A stretch of 49,311 nt of DNA from Saksenaea vasiformis B4078 (GCA_000697055.1 JNDT01002073.1:1-49311); one strand, 5' to 3'; shown: positions 25,085 through 35,743, numbered from the stretch's first letter. Notes: a model not told the origin generated them from the letters alone. Program-made: numbers and translations.

Positions 25085-25503
25085 TGAGACGTTCAAGCCA
25101 AATAATTTTAGCGCTAGAGAGTGATGCGTCTCTGCGGGAAGAAGTGGTTCATTTGCATTAATCCAAGAAATACTTCGCGCCTGGGTAACTTCAGTTTTTT
25201 ATTAAAGTGCTTCAGCGATGGGTTTTTGGTATTCTTCCGGAAGCTGTAAAAATGTCTCAAGGTAAGGCAAACGTTCCGTTGAAGCAAGAACATTATCTTT
25301 GCATTGAGGTACTTCAGTGATCGGTTTCCCAATATTCTGTCGGAAAGCAGTAAAAATGTGCTCAAGGTAAGAAAAGGTTTCATCCAAAGATGATCCGTAT
25401 TTAAAGGCACGGATGAATCATTTTAAATTCTTTGGCTCTGTTTTTCAAAAAGGCATCCCCGGTAAGGATGTCAATTTATATACATACAGGATTATTCATG
25501 TTT

Positions 25504-25806
25504 TTATGTCTGCGCTTTAGCTTGCATGACCTCTGTCCCGAGCCATCTCGCCTGTGGTGTAGCCTCTTGTTCACCATCAGGTAAGTAAATGTTGTCACAC
25601 GCAGCCTGGCTCCAACTTCCACGACAGAATCTTGCCAGACTTTGCATCGCTTCAAGTCCTCTACACGGCGTCAAAAACCAAACTGGCGGCATTGTCAGTA
25701 TAATTTCTCCTGCCGCCCCCGTCGTGTCAGATGCGGGGCAGGCTGCCGCTGTTGGAAAGCTATGCCCTTCGGGGGTTAAGTGAATTGGTACCAAAGTATC
25801 TTCCAT
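25504..25806 (-). CDS. Orphan repeat ORF1 (intact copy), 100 aa, coding status doubtful
   Basis: The ATG at 25806 lies 12 bp downstream of the inverted-repeat module. The predicted protein has no recognised domain; it contains WFLTPCRGLEAMQSLARFC and ends RWLGTEVMQAKAQT. The copy at 47894 keeps the same start and 65 codons, then has a single-base deletion. I compared these 65 codons by eye: about 43 of 195 bases differ and about 27 residues change with only about nine silent changes. That looks like neutral drift, so the frame may be fortuitous or long dead. Confidence 0.35.
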   Translation of the reverse strand: MEDTLVPIHLTPEGHSFPTAAACPASDTTGAAGEIILTMPPVWFLTPCRGLEAMQSLARFCRGSWSQAACDNIYLPDGEQEATPQARWLGTEVMQAKAQT

Positions 25807-25817
25807 TTATTTACCGT

Positions 25818-25997
25818 GAATGACTTTTTATGCTGCTCGAATAAATTTTGCGTCTATCTGGGGACCAAGTTGATGTAAGTGGAGTATTATTTTATCGCCA
25901 ATTTATAACTGATAACCGCGTATTTCATCCCCTTCTTAGCGCAAACATGGCTCTTGATGGATGCAGAATTTACATGGAGTAGCTTAAAAATTCATTC
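25818..25997. repeat. Inverted-repeat module, copy 2
   Basis: The left arm starts gaatgactttttatgctgct at 25818. The right arm (25955-25997) reads, as reverse complement, gaatgaatttttaagctact. The arms of about 41 bp enclose about 95 bp. The sequence matches the modules at 14312 and 47704. Confidence 0.8.
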
Positions 25998-27220
25998 AAT
26001 TAACAGTATGTTAGATGGTAGTGATTTCTTTTTTTCTTTCATTTCCTTTACTTTGTTTTCCACCATAGCCTTGTATTTTTGTTCACGTATCGGTGCCAGA
26101 TTCGTACGTAAGCAGACAATAAGAAGTCGGTCTAACGAGCGCTGGAATATACTGCCACTCCACATGTTTTGTAAATTGGACGCCAACTGCTGTACCGTCG
26201 ATGATATTGTCATTGACATACCGGGCACAGTGGATGGTGGGATCGGACAGTCGTTGATCCCGAAGGTCCTCCCATAACTCGTGGTTTTCTTTGTTTACTC
26301 TTGCCTGCGTGCCCCATAGGTGTCTCGCATACATATGCTGAATATGTTCCTGTTGGAACATTTTAAGGTAGTCGCTATTATTGTTGATGTCTGAGGTATC
26401 GCGAAGTGAAGGATCCACTGGGATAAACCGGTCTTGCTGCAAGAAGCACTTGTCGCGTAGTGCAAACGATGGGATAAATGCTTTGGTATCAATGCATTGT
26501 CTGCTTGATCATCTTCGTGAAATCTGACGTTGTTGTCGTTGTCAACGGTGAACCCACGTAGAGTCACCTCTAGCATAGATGCTCTAATGACGGTGGTTAG
26601 ATCTACAGTTAGGTCCGTTAAATGGATGGCACATTCCTCGATACGGTTCATAAAAACCTTTTTATGCTCTACTGGCAAGTCAGGTCGTATAAAATGCTCC
26701 ATCCTAATGTTGCACGTTCGAATGCAATTGAGTGGTGTGGACTTCTTCCCAGATTTGTTCTCCATAGCCTCTCGATATGTTTCTTTGGCTCTTGAAAAAA
26801 TTCTTTCATAGAATTGTTCAAATGAACTATTAACGTATTATTTCCATTTTTCGACAAGTTTATGCCCCTGGCCAACAGCATTCGAGACTGACTTTATGGA
26901 TGGCCGCCTAGTTGCTCCGCTTGATCCAAGATGCTTCTTGGTAGTGACTTTGACTTAACATAGATCGCTCCTTAGTTTTTGTAGTTTCTCAGCTATCTGC
27001 TCATCAGATAGTGTTCCTTTTTTCTTTGTTTCATTTCGCATGCACGAATCAACAGCGGAATCTAACCGATTTTGGAACGCGAGCTGAATACTACTTTTTG
27101 ATCAAGTTTTTGTATGCTCCGTCTTGGGGATTTCTCGCCAAGGTTTCGTCGTTGTGGAAGTAGAATTTCACAAGATTCGTTCTGTCCATGGGACAGAACC
27201 GATCTTCGCCGTTTGGACAT
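25992..27220 (-). pseudogene. Fanzor-relative N-terminal fragment, frameshifted and truncated
   Basis: The minus strand opens with MSKRRRSVLSHGQNE at 27220 and continues through several frames with stops and shifts (TAG near 27062; shifts near 26940, 26760, 26510 and 26200). Successive pieces read naturally: KKHIERLWRTN, then MEHFIRPDLPVEHKKVFMN, RFIPVDPSLRD, RYVNDNIIDGTAV. The last piece, with NMWSGSIFQRSL then LRTNLAPIREQKY, aligns with NMHNGALYQRSL then LRVNLAPQRMQGY in the decayed Fanzor at 37.7-38.0 kb. The RuvC and zinc-finger half is missing because the copy ends at repeat R4. Family assignment depends on that shared N-terminal block and is an inference. Confidence 0.6.
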
Positions 27221-27648
27221 GGTGGAGGAAGAGACGCTTGACTCGTGCCTTAAAGTCCGATATTCATAGCAGTTGCTGATTGGCCAGTAATCTGGTTCAC
27301 AAGCTATGGTTGGATCATGTCCTTTTATGCCGATACAGGACCTCAGGATACACCGAGGTCACTCAAACTCGATGAGCTGCTGTGCCATATTCTTTGTATA
27401 TAGTGAAACGTGCATCTAATATATGACCGTTATAGAGTACCTAGTCTTGTCAATTCGGCGTATAAAGCGCTACCGGCGCGCTGGTTATAGTGGTGCCTCT
27501 CTTGTGCTCAAAACGTACTACTTTGGCAAGCCTTCTTCTTCTTTTTCAGATAGAGATTCTCCTCATTTTAGAAAAGATAAATAACTAGCTATACATTTTA
27601 GCCAAAATTGGGAGTCTGATCTTATTACAGATCCAATCCGTAAGTCTA

Positions 27649-27810
27649 TTACCAGCTTTCAGTGCATTCCTTCAGATAAGCCTTTATCTTTGAACAAAAT
27701 TCTTCATTCGGATTTAAAAACGGGAAACCTGGCTGCAAGTACAGACAGTTATAGCCTCTGTGCTCAATCAGATCGCGAGTAGCTGCTGATATATCTAACA
27801 CTTCAGTCTG
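27649..27810 (-). pseudogene. Tc1/IS630-type transposase C-terminal fragment
   Basis: The minus strand reads RDLIEHRGYNCLYLQPGFPF then LNPNEEFCSKIKAYLKE before a TAA at 27649. This is a decayed version of the DDE_3 motif YLPPYSPFLNP[IV]EEFWSKxK. The frame breaks upstream at about 27810. It lies head to head with the plus-strand fragment at 28070-28500 and is clearly more diverged than it, so the two are not parts of one simple inversion. Confidence 0.75.
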
Positions 27811-28069
27811 TCATCTAATGCAATGCAGTGCCAATGGAGTTCTGCTTTTTTCTTACTTTAAAAATTTTGAAGTCTATCGTTACTTCGAAAGATCAAGCTC
27901 TTTAGCTTTCCGTGTTGTAGTATTTGGGATGATGATCAATGAAAACAATACACTACAGTGGGACTCCTGTCTATTGTGGATGAGGATAGAGAACTACTTT
28001 TCCGCTACTGCTTCGGATATAAAATTTTACTTACCAGACCACACACAAATGTGCCTTCTAGATCTGTAA

Positions 28070-28512
28070 AGGAAGCTGACAGAAGAATATTTGCAATCCT
28101 TGATCAAGGTTTACGAGGACAGCCCTGCGGCGACTCTTCAACAAGCGAAGGATGCTATACGCAGTCATTTCAAAGAACTGTCCATTAATCTCTCTGGTTT
28201 ACGACTGTCTACATATACCACATGCTGGACAAGAACGGCATTAAAGGCCACTTCCTGGTGTTGGATAATGCTCCGATTCATAAGGCCGCAATAGTCAAAG
28301 AAACAATTGAAAAGCGTGGGTACAGATGCCTATACCTCCCACCATACTCTCCATTCCTCAATCCTGTCGAGGAGTTCTGGTCCAAAGTCAAGGCTGGAAT
28401 AAGACGCGAAGCTCTTAATGCCGAATATCCATTGACACAGAGAATAATTGAATCAACTCGATAGGTTACACTCTCAGACTGCCGAGGATGGATCTGTCCT
28501 TCGGTTTCTTTC
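28070..28512 (+). pseudogene. Tc1/IS630-type DDE transposase with internal deletion
   Basis: Three pieces in different frames are visible. An N-terminal helix-turn-helix part reads RKLTEEYLQSLIKVYEDSP then AATLQQAKDAIRSHFKELS (about 28070-28200). A C-terminal catalytic part (28222..28464) has HFLVLDNAPIHKAAIVKETI (second Asp) and YLPPYSPFLNPVEEFWSKVK (third acidic residue, Glu). After a stop and frame change it continues VTLSDCRGWICPS. The block that should carry the first catalytic Asp is absent between about 28200 and 28222, so this is an inactive internal-deletion derivative. No terminal inverted repeats were identified with confidence. Confidence 0.85.
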
Positions 28513-31500
28513 TTTTTGCGTTGCTTACGCGAAGAAATAAACCTTTAAATGATTGTGATGCAAAGATATAAATGGGGACTCATGCCGGACCGCAAAACGC
28601 CCGGAAAAACCCAGCGATGCAACTGCGCGCATGGTTTCCTTTTTTAGAACATTTTAACCGGTTTTCTGGACTCATGATGGGCGCCGTCAAATGGCGCGAT
28701 TTAAAACTACTGAGAAGACATCTGCAGACTTCCAAATTATTTTCTGCCAAGTTGCAGGCAAGGTTGAGAAACCTTAGAGAATCCAGGGGAATGTTTATAT
28801 GATACTTTAATTAGAACACAGCCAAGAACTTTTCTCTGATCCCGTTCTTCTCTGTCGGGTTTCCTACTTTATATGGTCAAAACTTATTTGCGCATCCATC
28901 TTGCAATTAACGCTAACCTTGATTGACATGCAGCGTTTCCAAAAAGAAATATCACAGCCATGTGAAACTAAGGATCTAAAAAAGAAAGAAAGGACGAATC
29001 AGTAAGTTCAAAAGAAAGGAGACAAGATTGCCTGTCGTTTGATTGATGGAGGGAATACTGCTCTTGGTCGAAACGTAGTCGGATAAAATTATTTTGTAAA
29101 TCATTCCTTTGCTATACTCGGCGCCTGATTTTGATATTTCATTGCATTCTCAACGTGAAAAAGCTGTCTTGCGTTTCCTAACCTGTCATTAATGACATGG
29201 CAGGCGCAAAACTAAGGTTCCGCATATTGTCCCGACCTCCCTGTTCTGATATACTGATCGAGCTCGAGACGGAGGAGTATCCCATTCTGTCCGTTCTCGA
29301 TGGATTGTCGTGACTATTGGCAATAAAGACATTGACTATTAACATGCTCAGGATAATGTTTAATTAAGGAAGCAGATTGAAGCACGTATAGAGCACAAGC
29401 TGAAAGCTACTCAAATCGGTATTTCAGCGATTTCGCAACGCAGTTGACAAAATATTAAGGTAAACGACTTTGAACAGTCTTTAGTAACGCAGGTATTCAA
29501 GGATACACTTCGATTCTATAGGTGGATGCCATTATCTTGAACAGGCAGTGTGTGAAGTATTCAATTACGTTGGGGAACCTATTTCAGATGGCTCCTTTAC
29601 GAATAGTTCAGCAAATGGTGTTCTTTTCTGTTTTCTACCTTTCGCTTATTCTATTTTTGCTTTTTTTTTCTTTGGTACGCATTGCCGCAGTAATCCGTCC
29701 ATATAAAGTGACTGTACGGTTGATAGTTCAAGCTGGTTGAGCTGAGCTTTTGTCCTGTAGTCCTCCCACTTTCTTTCTTCTCATAAATGACATATTAACA
29801 ACGCACGTTTTATTTTCTCCTAGCGCATAGTTTGTTTATAACAACGCAACTTCCCATCCAATAAGCAGTAAAATGACGGAAACAAATGATAATCTGTGGC
29901 AATGAAGGTATGGAATGCACAGAAGAGCTACACCATGGAGGGAGGTGAACACATACATTCCCGATCGTCTTAATTGGCCCGTCTCGCTTGAGCTCAGGCC
30001 AAATAAGTGTCCCGATCCAAGCGTCCCGTGCCATTAGCAGCGTTAAAATTGGACAACTCAAAAAGTGAATACTGCAACCAAACAAGTAGCAATCCTCCCA
30101 TCTGGAGAAGTGGTATAACACGCATGTGTGGCGCGCTTCTTTGACACTGCCTCTGATAGCATTGACTAAATTGAAGTTGTTCTGTGAATAATTTCGTATA
30201 TTGTAAAATAGATGTCGAGCCCGCATCGATAGGATTGTCATAATCGCTTCTTCGTTATGATCTACCAGCTAGCGATTGCGGGTAAATGACATGGCCCAAC
30301 ATTCTTCAAATTCCCACATCTGTTTCCTGCCTTCGCACCCAAGTTCTTCCTTTCCTTATGCTTGCTTATAGCTGAAGGAGATAGTCCGTCAGTCCCTAGC
30401 TATCATCGATCGGCAAAAGCAACACAATGCAACCGACGTTTCTTCTTGATTCCAAACCTGCCTTGTATTGCCTCGTATCCCCAATTTAGATTTCTTGCCC
30501 CAATGCCCGTTTGGCTATCTTCCACTGCTTGCGCATATTTCTCCTTGAAATCACGATTTATTCAGAAAACCGTTAATTCTGATGATGGTAGAAAAAACAA
30601 CGACGGGTGCGCAGTATCTAAACACACTCAGAGCGCATATCACCACCTGTCCGCTTTCATTCGCAATGCATAAATCTTTGCTCAGGGACACGTTGGTTTG
30701 AGATTTCGATGTGAGAATATCCTCATATTCTTCCAATGTCATAACTATACTATTTCCTCAATTTCAGTGATAACATCTGTATCCATTAGGACAACACCTT
30801 GCTCGTAATCAATCTTTCCATGACCATTTCATATGCAAACTGATAGCACATTGTGCAAAAACGTGAAGAAGAAAGGCAAAACGTCTTCCAGCAATTCGCG
30901 CCAACATAATTTATTTCTGTGTAATCCATCAAATTTGGTAGGTGACGCGCGCAAGCGCTTTGTTAAAGCCTATTAACTGTTCTGGGGCACACGGTATCTG
31001 TAGGGGCGCGACATTTGATATCAAAAACGCAGGACATCTATTTTTAGACTGTGCGACAGCGTCGTCTTCGAGAGCGACCTTAACTTTTCCGTGCCTGAGA
31101 CATTCCTTTTTGGAAACACTATAGCGTATCGCAGCAATACATCATTAGTATTTATCCTCAAGGGAATCGGCTGAGCTTGCACATGCCAAGCATTTTGCTC
31201 AGCGTTTCTTTCCTGTGTAATCTTATGCTAGTAATTGTTTCCCCGTGCAAAACACCCGATCGCAAGTTATTTCGGTTCCCCTCCGGTGCTAGTTAATGAT
31301 TTAGAACTACTTGTAGGTGTAGCCACTATTGAATAAGCAATATTATCGTGAAGAGAGGATGCTTCCTATGGTTCCACGGCGCTAAATCAGCTATCGGAAG
31401 GTAGAATGTGCGGTCAACACGCCCGTGAATGATAGTAAATGCACAGGTGCCGTGTGTAACTTTGAGCCGACTGGATTAGCGTTGGTGGTATGGAGTAATC

Positions 31501-31715
31501 ATAGCGTGCGGATCAATTTGAGCAGTTATAGCTGTCCTGGAATGAGTTGACGCGACATTTTCTTTTTCAAGGCATCGGACATCCCGCCTAAAACATAGTC
31601 ACGGATCAACGAATGGAAATTCCTCAGCGAGCCCAGTGCGTTTAAGCCAGCCACGCCGATATATAAAAAGCAATTGAGCAGCCCTTCCCCTTTTCCCTTT
31701 TTTTCCGCTTTCACT
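28513..31715. other. 3.2-kb region without supported genes
   Basis: Frames such as 29810..30241 minus (143 codons) and 30362..30673 plus have no recognisable domain, are rich in Cys/His/Trp without pattern, and show no splice continuity. A perfect 14-bp palindrome TGTCATTAATGACA lies at 29184. The final part is the promoter side of the PITP gene. Confidence 0.35.
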
Positions 31716-32931
31716 ATGCTTATCAAGGAGTTCCGTGTCATCAACAACTGCACTGAGGCCGAATATCAAGTCGGTAAGCAGTGCTGGATTAGCGTCATCG
31801 CTCTCTCATCTTAGTTAATCAGCGCAATTGTACGCGACGGCGATGGCTTCCAAGGAAACAACTGGGGGAGGAGAGGGTGTCGAAGTTTTGAAGAATGAAC
31901 CATACCAAAAGGAGGACGGTGAAAAGGGTCAATATACTTACAAGATCTTCCGTCTTGCCTCTCGAGTCCCAAGTTTCGTTCGTGCTATTGCTCCAGCGGG
32001 ATCTCTAGATCTTTACGAAGAGGTAATTCTACATGGAATGCTTCGAGAAGCTGACAACATGATAGGCATGGAATGCATATCCCCATTGCAGAACTGGTAA
32101 GTTATTGTAGTTGAAAGGGGAGAGAGAAAACCTTGTATTGGCAGGTGTTGCGGGATTTCAAACAGGGGATTGATACCATGAAAGATGGGACACGTGCACT
32201 GAGCCTTTTTTTCTCTTTTCTTTTCTTTTCTCTCTCTTTTTTAACTTTTTACTCCTGTTCATGCAGTTCTTAAAGTAAGTTCATTTTTCCGTGTGGGGAG
32301 GTAACAGAGACTAATGACTAGATTTAGAATGGGTGGATGAAAGACAATTTCTCGATCGTATATGAAACGCAGCATGTTAATAACTCTCGAGGTGAACTTG
32401 AAAATGCATTGAATATCTCGAAAGAAGGTAGATAACCAGAGAGGAAGACGAAGAAGCACTGACAGGAGCAACTTAGATCTTAAGAAACGTGAGGTTGTCA
32501 TTATCGACGTTGCCAACGATAAGATTGAACCCAAGGATTACAAAGCGGAAGAGGATCCAAAGTTATACCATTCAGAGAAGACTGGTCGTGGTCCACTGAC
32601 GGATCCTGAGTGGCAAAAGAAAGTAGAACCAGTCATGACCTGTTACAAGCTCGTGTACATTGAATTCAAATGGTTCGGACTCCAGACAAAAGTTGAATCA
32701 TTTATTGCAAAGGCTATTCATAATCTTTTCATCAAATTCCACAGGTAAAACTACTACAAAAGGAAAATTTTATAACTTATCGTCTCTTTTAGACAATTGT
32801 TTTGCTGGACTGATAGATGGTATGGTATGACTATTGAGGAGATCCGAAATTTGGAGGAGCAAACCAAGAAAGATTTGGATGCAAAGAGAAACGAAGATGC
32901 TCCAGTCGACGCATCGGACGTAGAGAAATAA
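31716..32931 (+). CDS. Phosphatidylinositol transfer protein, class I PITP, seven exons
   Basis: Exons: 31716..31773, 31823..32022, 32066..32096, 32267..32274, 32328..32427, 32477..32744 and 32793..32931; 267 aa, all in frame. The protein follows animal PITP-alpha closely: [91 protein letters not shown] and [12 protein letters not shown]. It moves phosphatidylinositol and phosphatidylcholine between membranes in the cytosol. Exon 4 is only 8 nt (TTCTTAAA), flanked by a strong pyrimidine tract with CAG upstream and GTAAGT downstream; without it the frame breaks. It converges on the GatC-like gene with 93 bp between stop codons. Confidence 0.93.
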
Positions 32932-33024
32932 ATTTGCTAGAGCTATTTTTCATTTTGCATTGGTTTTGTTGTTTTTTCTTCCAGAGACGTTTTCTTTAAT
33001 ACACGTATAAAAACCTTACAAGAA

Positions 33025-33589
33025 TTATGCGTCTGATGGTACCCTACCAGGAACAACATAAAAATTGCCACTCTTTTCTTTTGCTTTGCTTAGCAATCGA
33101 CGACCTTCTGCTGTCTCATTAGGCCTATCTTCTCGAGACTGCAAACCAATATTATCTCGCCAAATATGAGTAAGCGGTTCCACATCACCAAAATCTGCAA
33201 GCTGTATATGTTGCGTGAATTGCGATAGTTGCTTGATATCTCTTTTTAATGCATTCTTGGCTGCTTCGTCGGAAGGTGGGCGTAACTGGGCCAGTTTCAA
33301 CAGATGATTGAGTTGACTATCAGATATCATTTCGTCGGCTGATACAGGTTCAACAAGCGATTTTACGGACCACGTAGGTGTAACTGGCTTCTCGGCACCC
33401 GTAGCTTAGTTAAAAAAATAAACAATCTTCCGCATATTTCATCTTACCAGACCATCTTGATCGACTTTTATTGATTGAGTACGTGTGACTACAAAAGCAG
33501 AAAGTATTGTTATTATAAAGCAATTTGCACAAAGGCATACCATTGAAAGAAAGGAATCGTCGACAAGGGACGTGGATAGATCTCAACAT
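33025..33589 (-). CDS. GATC: GatC-like glutamyl-tRNA(Gln) amidotransferase subunit, mitochondrial
   Basis: Exons: 33589..33541, 33488..33448 and 33390..33025 on the minus strand, 151 aa; introns 52 and 57 bp, both GT-AG and in frame. The second acceptor is the GCCGAG/AAG at 33391, which alone keeps frame. The N-terminus MLRSIHVPCRRFLSFN is a good mitochondrial presequence. The core LNHLLKLAQLRPPSDEAAKN then LKRDIKQLSQFTQHIQ and DFGDVEPLTHIW fits the GatC fold, a small helical subunit that ties GatA to GatB in the enzyme that converts Glu-tRNA(Gln) to Gln-tRNA(Gln). The C-terminal SGNFYVVPGRVPSDA is also typical. A more distant GatC relative is possible. Confidence 0.8.
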
Positions 33590-33959
33590 TAGGAAACCCT
33601 GCGGTCCTTTTTTTTTTCACCGCGACTGTTCGTGCTGATCGAAGAATTTGCCAACCCGACAGCGACGTGCAACGGAACTGAGATGGTTACACTGGTTTTA
33701 GCAGTAGATAAACTTGCTCAACGTGCCTAGAATCTGTGCATCGACTCAAAGCGCGTCATGCTGGTGTATTTTTGGTTCATTGTTCTGATTTATTGGCTCC
33801 AGTGTCCAACTCCAATTTCTGTTACATAGCAGGGTGTGCTATTTAAGAGACGTACACTTTTTTCTCTTCGTCTCTGTTCCTTTTAGCATCCCTATTATGT
33901 AAGTTTGATATAATACACGTTCAAGTTTCCTCATGTCCGTGTTGTCTGTTATTTAGCCT
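33590..33959. promoter_or_regulatory. Upstream region of the GatC-like gene
   Basis: This region contains a T-run (33608-33617) and no codable frame. It ends where repeat R5 begins. Confidence 0.35.
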
Positions 33960-34330
33960 ACTAGACCTCTGTCACGAACCGTCTTGGCTGTAATGATGCT
34001 TTCCACCCATCGTTAAAGTAAGCGCACACTCAGTGTTGTCCATCTTCTGCAACAGATAGGCAGAAGTTTGTCGCTTCGAGTTCGGTACAGTGCGTATTCC
34101 CGCTAGCCATTGCCGGCTCCTTGGATGCGATGCAAGTCCCGCTGCCGCCGTCGGCAGTATCATCTTCGTGAGCAAGTAATTAACATTCAAATTTTATTTC
34201 GTTTACTAACCATGAAAGTATTTTTATGCTACTCTACGTGAATCTCATGTTCATCGAGCGACCAGGGTGATATAAGCAGAATATGGGCTTGTTGCCGCTT
34301 TATATACTAATACCCACTAAATATCTAAGA
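33960..34330 (-). repeat. Dispersed repeat copy R5, diverged
   Basis: Read on the minus strand it has part of the inverted-repeat module (about 34330-34215, including GTAGAGTAGCATAAAAATAC), then an ORF1-like region and the block matching GGACAGAGGTCATGCAGGCT (here GTGACAGAGGTCTAGTAGGC near 33960-33985). The frame is not conserved. It starts a few bases after the 3' end of the decayed Fanzor gene. Confidence 0.65.
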
Positions 34331-35068
34331 AAAAGAAAGGGTTTAGAATCTCGACGTTTTTAAGTCTGGCTTACCGGATAATTGCCCTTCCGGGCCTTGC
34401 ACATGCCAAACCGGGTTTGGTTGGCCAGCAAATTGTTGATCGAGCTTGTATGTGCTCGTGTGTTGAGAGTTGAACGGCGCAAGTGGGTTTCCGTCTGCAG
34501 AGGCCGCCATGGAAACGCCTTTCAATGCTATATTCCTTGCCGCATTCACGTCACGACCCATTGTGTTGCGACCTTTCGTTAGACTGGGGCAATGGGGATT
34601 GACACAGCAGACGGCCGTCGGGAGCTCGATACTTCTGGGACTGCACCGGCTTGAGGCACCAGTGACATGTCTTGCTCGTGTTGAACTCGTTCACGATAGC
34701 GACTATGCCTTTGCGTCGTTGTCGCTGTCGCAGCCGCTTCGTTCCTCTGTGAGCATGGCCTTTGATCACCGAGTTGATGGGCTGCCAATGACCATAGAAG
34801 TGGACCGCAGGCTTCTCGGTCAGCCCATCTGGGAAGCGCTGCCGTTCACCATCCGCGAGCCGCTGATACGTCTTGAGAGTGCGGAGCTCGTTCGTGCGCT
34901 TCTCTCGTTCGCTCCTCCTTCTCTCTGGAGCCGTTGTTACGCTGGGAAATTTCGGGTGAGTAAGTTCTTAGGTAGACTTCAGCGATATGACAGAAGCGGT
35001 GATAAGAAAATAAGAAAGAATAAAAGATCGGTTCAGATAAGAGTTTGGTTTCGTGGAATTTAGTTCGT

Positions 35069-35743
35069 TGTTAGTGAGCATCAGGTGTAGGTTTGAGTCG
35101 GACAACAAGACTTGGAGTATTTATCAATGAAGATAAATAAAAGAAAAGAAAAAGGAAAGAGGTTGTCAATAAAGACAAGATCAGAAAAGTTCCTGTTTGA
35201 TAAAAGAATCTGATCGTTAATTAAACCGTTTGTATGATTACCTATGATCTCGTGTTGGATCTGTCAAATGTAGGTATCAAATAGAAATAGAAACGGTATT
35301 CTTCGAGTGATCAGTGAGTTGGATCAGAAGAAATAAAAGGATAAAATAAAAAGAGAAGACAGCGGAATTGTCGTCGCTTGTCAGGAAAAAGAGTAAAATA
35401 AAAAGAAAAAGAATCAATAGATTCTGGTTAACGGTGGTTTCTTGAGAATAACCAACGGAGGCAGAGCAAATAAAAAAGGCGGCTTGAAAAATAAAAGAAA
35501 ACCTTTGGAAAAGACCTTTTTGAGTACTTGAGAAAAACCAAGAGAAAGATGCTGTTTTAACCTGTTGATTTATTGAACAAAAAGTTGAAGTATTTATACA
35601 AAAATTGATCGATACAAAAAAAGAAATCTATCTTGAAACTAAATTCTCCTGGGTTGCCTTGTTACTGATTTACCCGTGTTGCTACGGTATGAACCTTCCT
35701 GTGTTGCTACGTTGTGAACCTTCCTGTGTTGCTACGCAGCACA
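35069..35743 (-). mobile_element. LTR-like insertion inside the Fanzor gene
   Basis: The 675-bp segment runs TGTTAG to GCACA on the plus strand (TG...CA ends). On the minus strand it carries TATAAATAC followed by AATAAA within about 20 bp and then long T-rich tracts, as in fungal LTRs. It lacks any coding sequence. It separates the RuvC-I block from the RuvC-II/zinc-finger block. I found no matching 5-bp target duplication, and low-complexity A/T sequence extends to about 35960, so the exact borders and the LTR identity are uncertain. Confidence 0.45.
35672..35736. repeat. Tandem repeat, unit about 25 bp, 2.5 copies
   Basis: The unit GTGTTGCTACG followed by GTATGAACCTTCCT or GTTGTGAACCTTCCT is repeated head to tail. 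It lies at one end of the LTR-like segment. Confidence 0.8.

Larger units (their letters stand above)
25085..25997 (-). repeat. Dispersed repeat copy R4, near full length
   Basis: Read on the minus strand it has the inverted-repeat module (25997..25818), an open ORF1 of 100 codons (25806..25504), then the tail with two imperfect units of about 100 bp starting near 25388 and 25270. It aligns over its length with R6 at 47704-48600 in the opposite orientation. It directly abuts the truncated end of the Fanzor-relative fragment at 25992. Confidence 0.85.

Noticed and set aside
26530..26811. 93-codon plus-strand frame
   Set aside because: It is antisense to the Fanzor-relative fragment, which reads more naturally on the minus strand.
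29184..29197. Perfect 14-bp palindrome TGTCATTAATGACA
   Set aside because: It is isolated, with no gene or element context; a palindrome of this size can occur by chance in 49 kb of AT-rich sequence or be a lone binding site, and nothing supports a function.
29810..30241. 143-codon minus-strand frame
   Set aside because: It has irregular Cys/His/Trp composition, no recognisable motif, no nearby splice signals that extend it, and no conservation evidence.
34470..35063. 197-codon plus-strand frame
   Set aside because: It is antisense to the Fanzor zinc-finger/RuvC-II block; its length follows from the GC-richer codon pattern on the other strand, and it has no domain.
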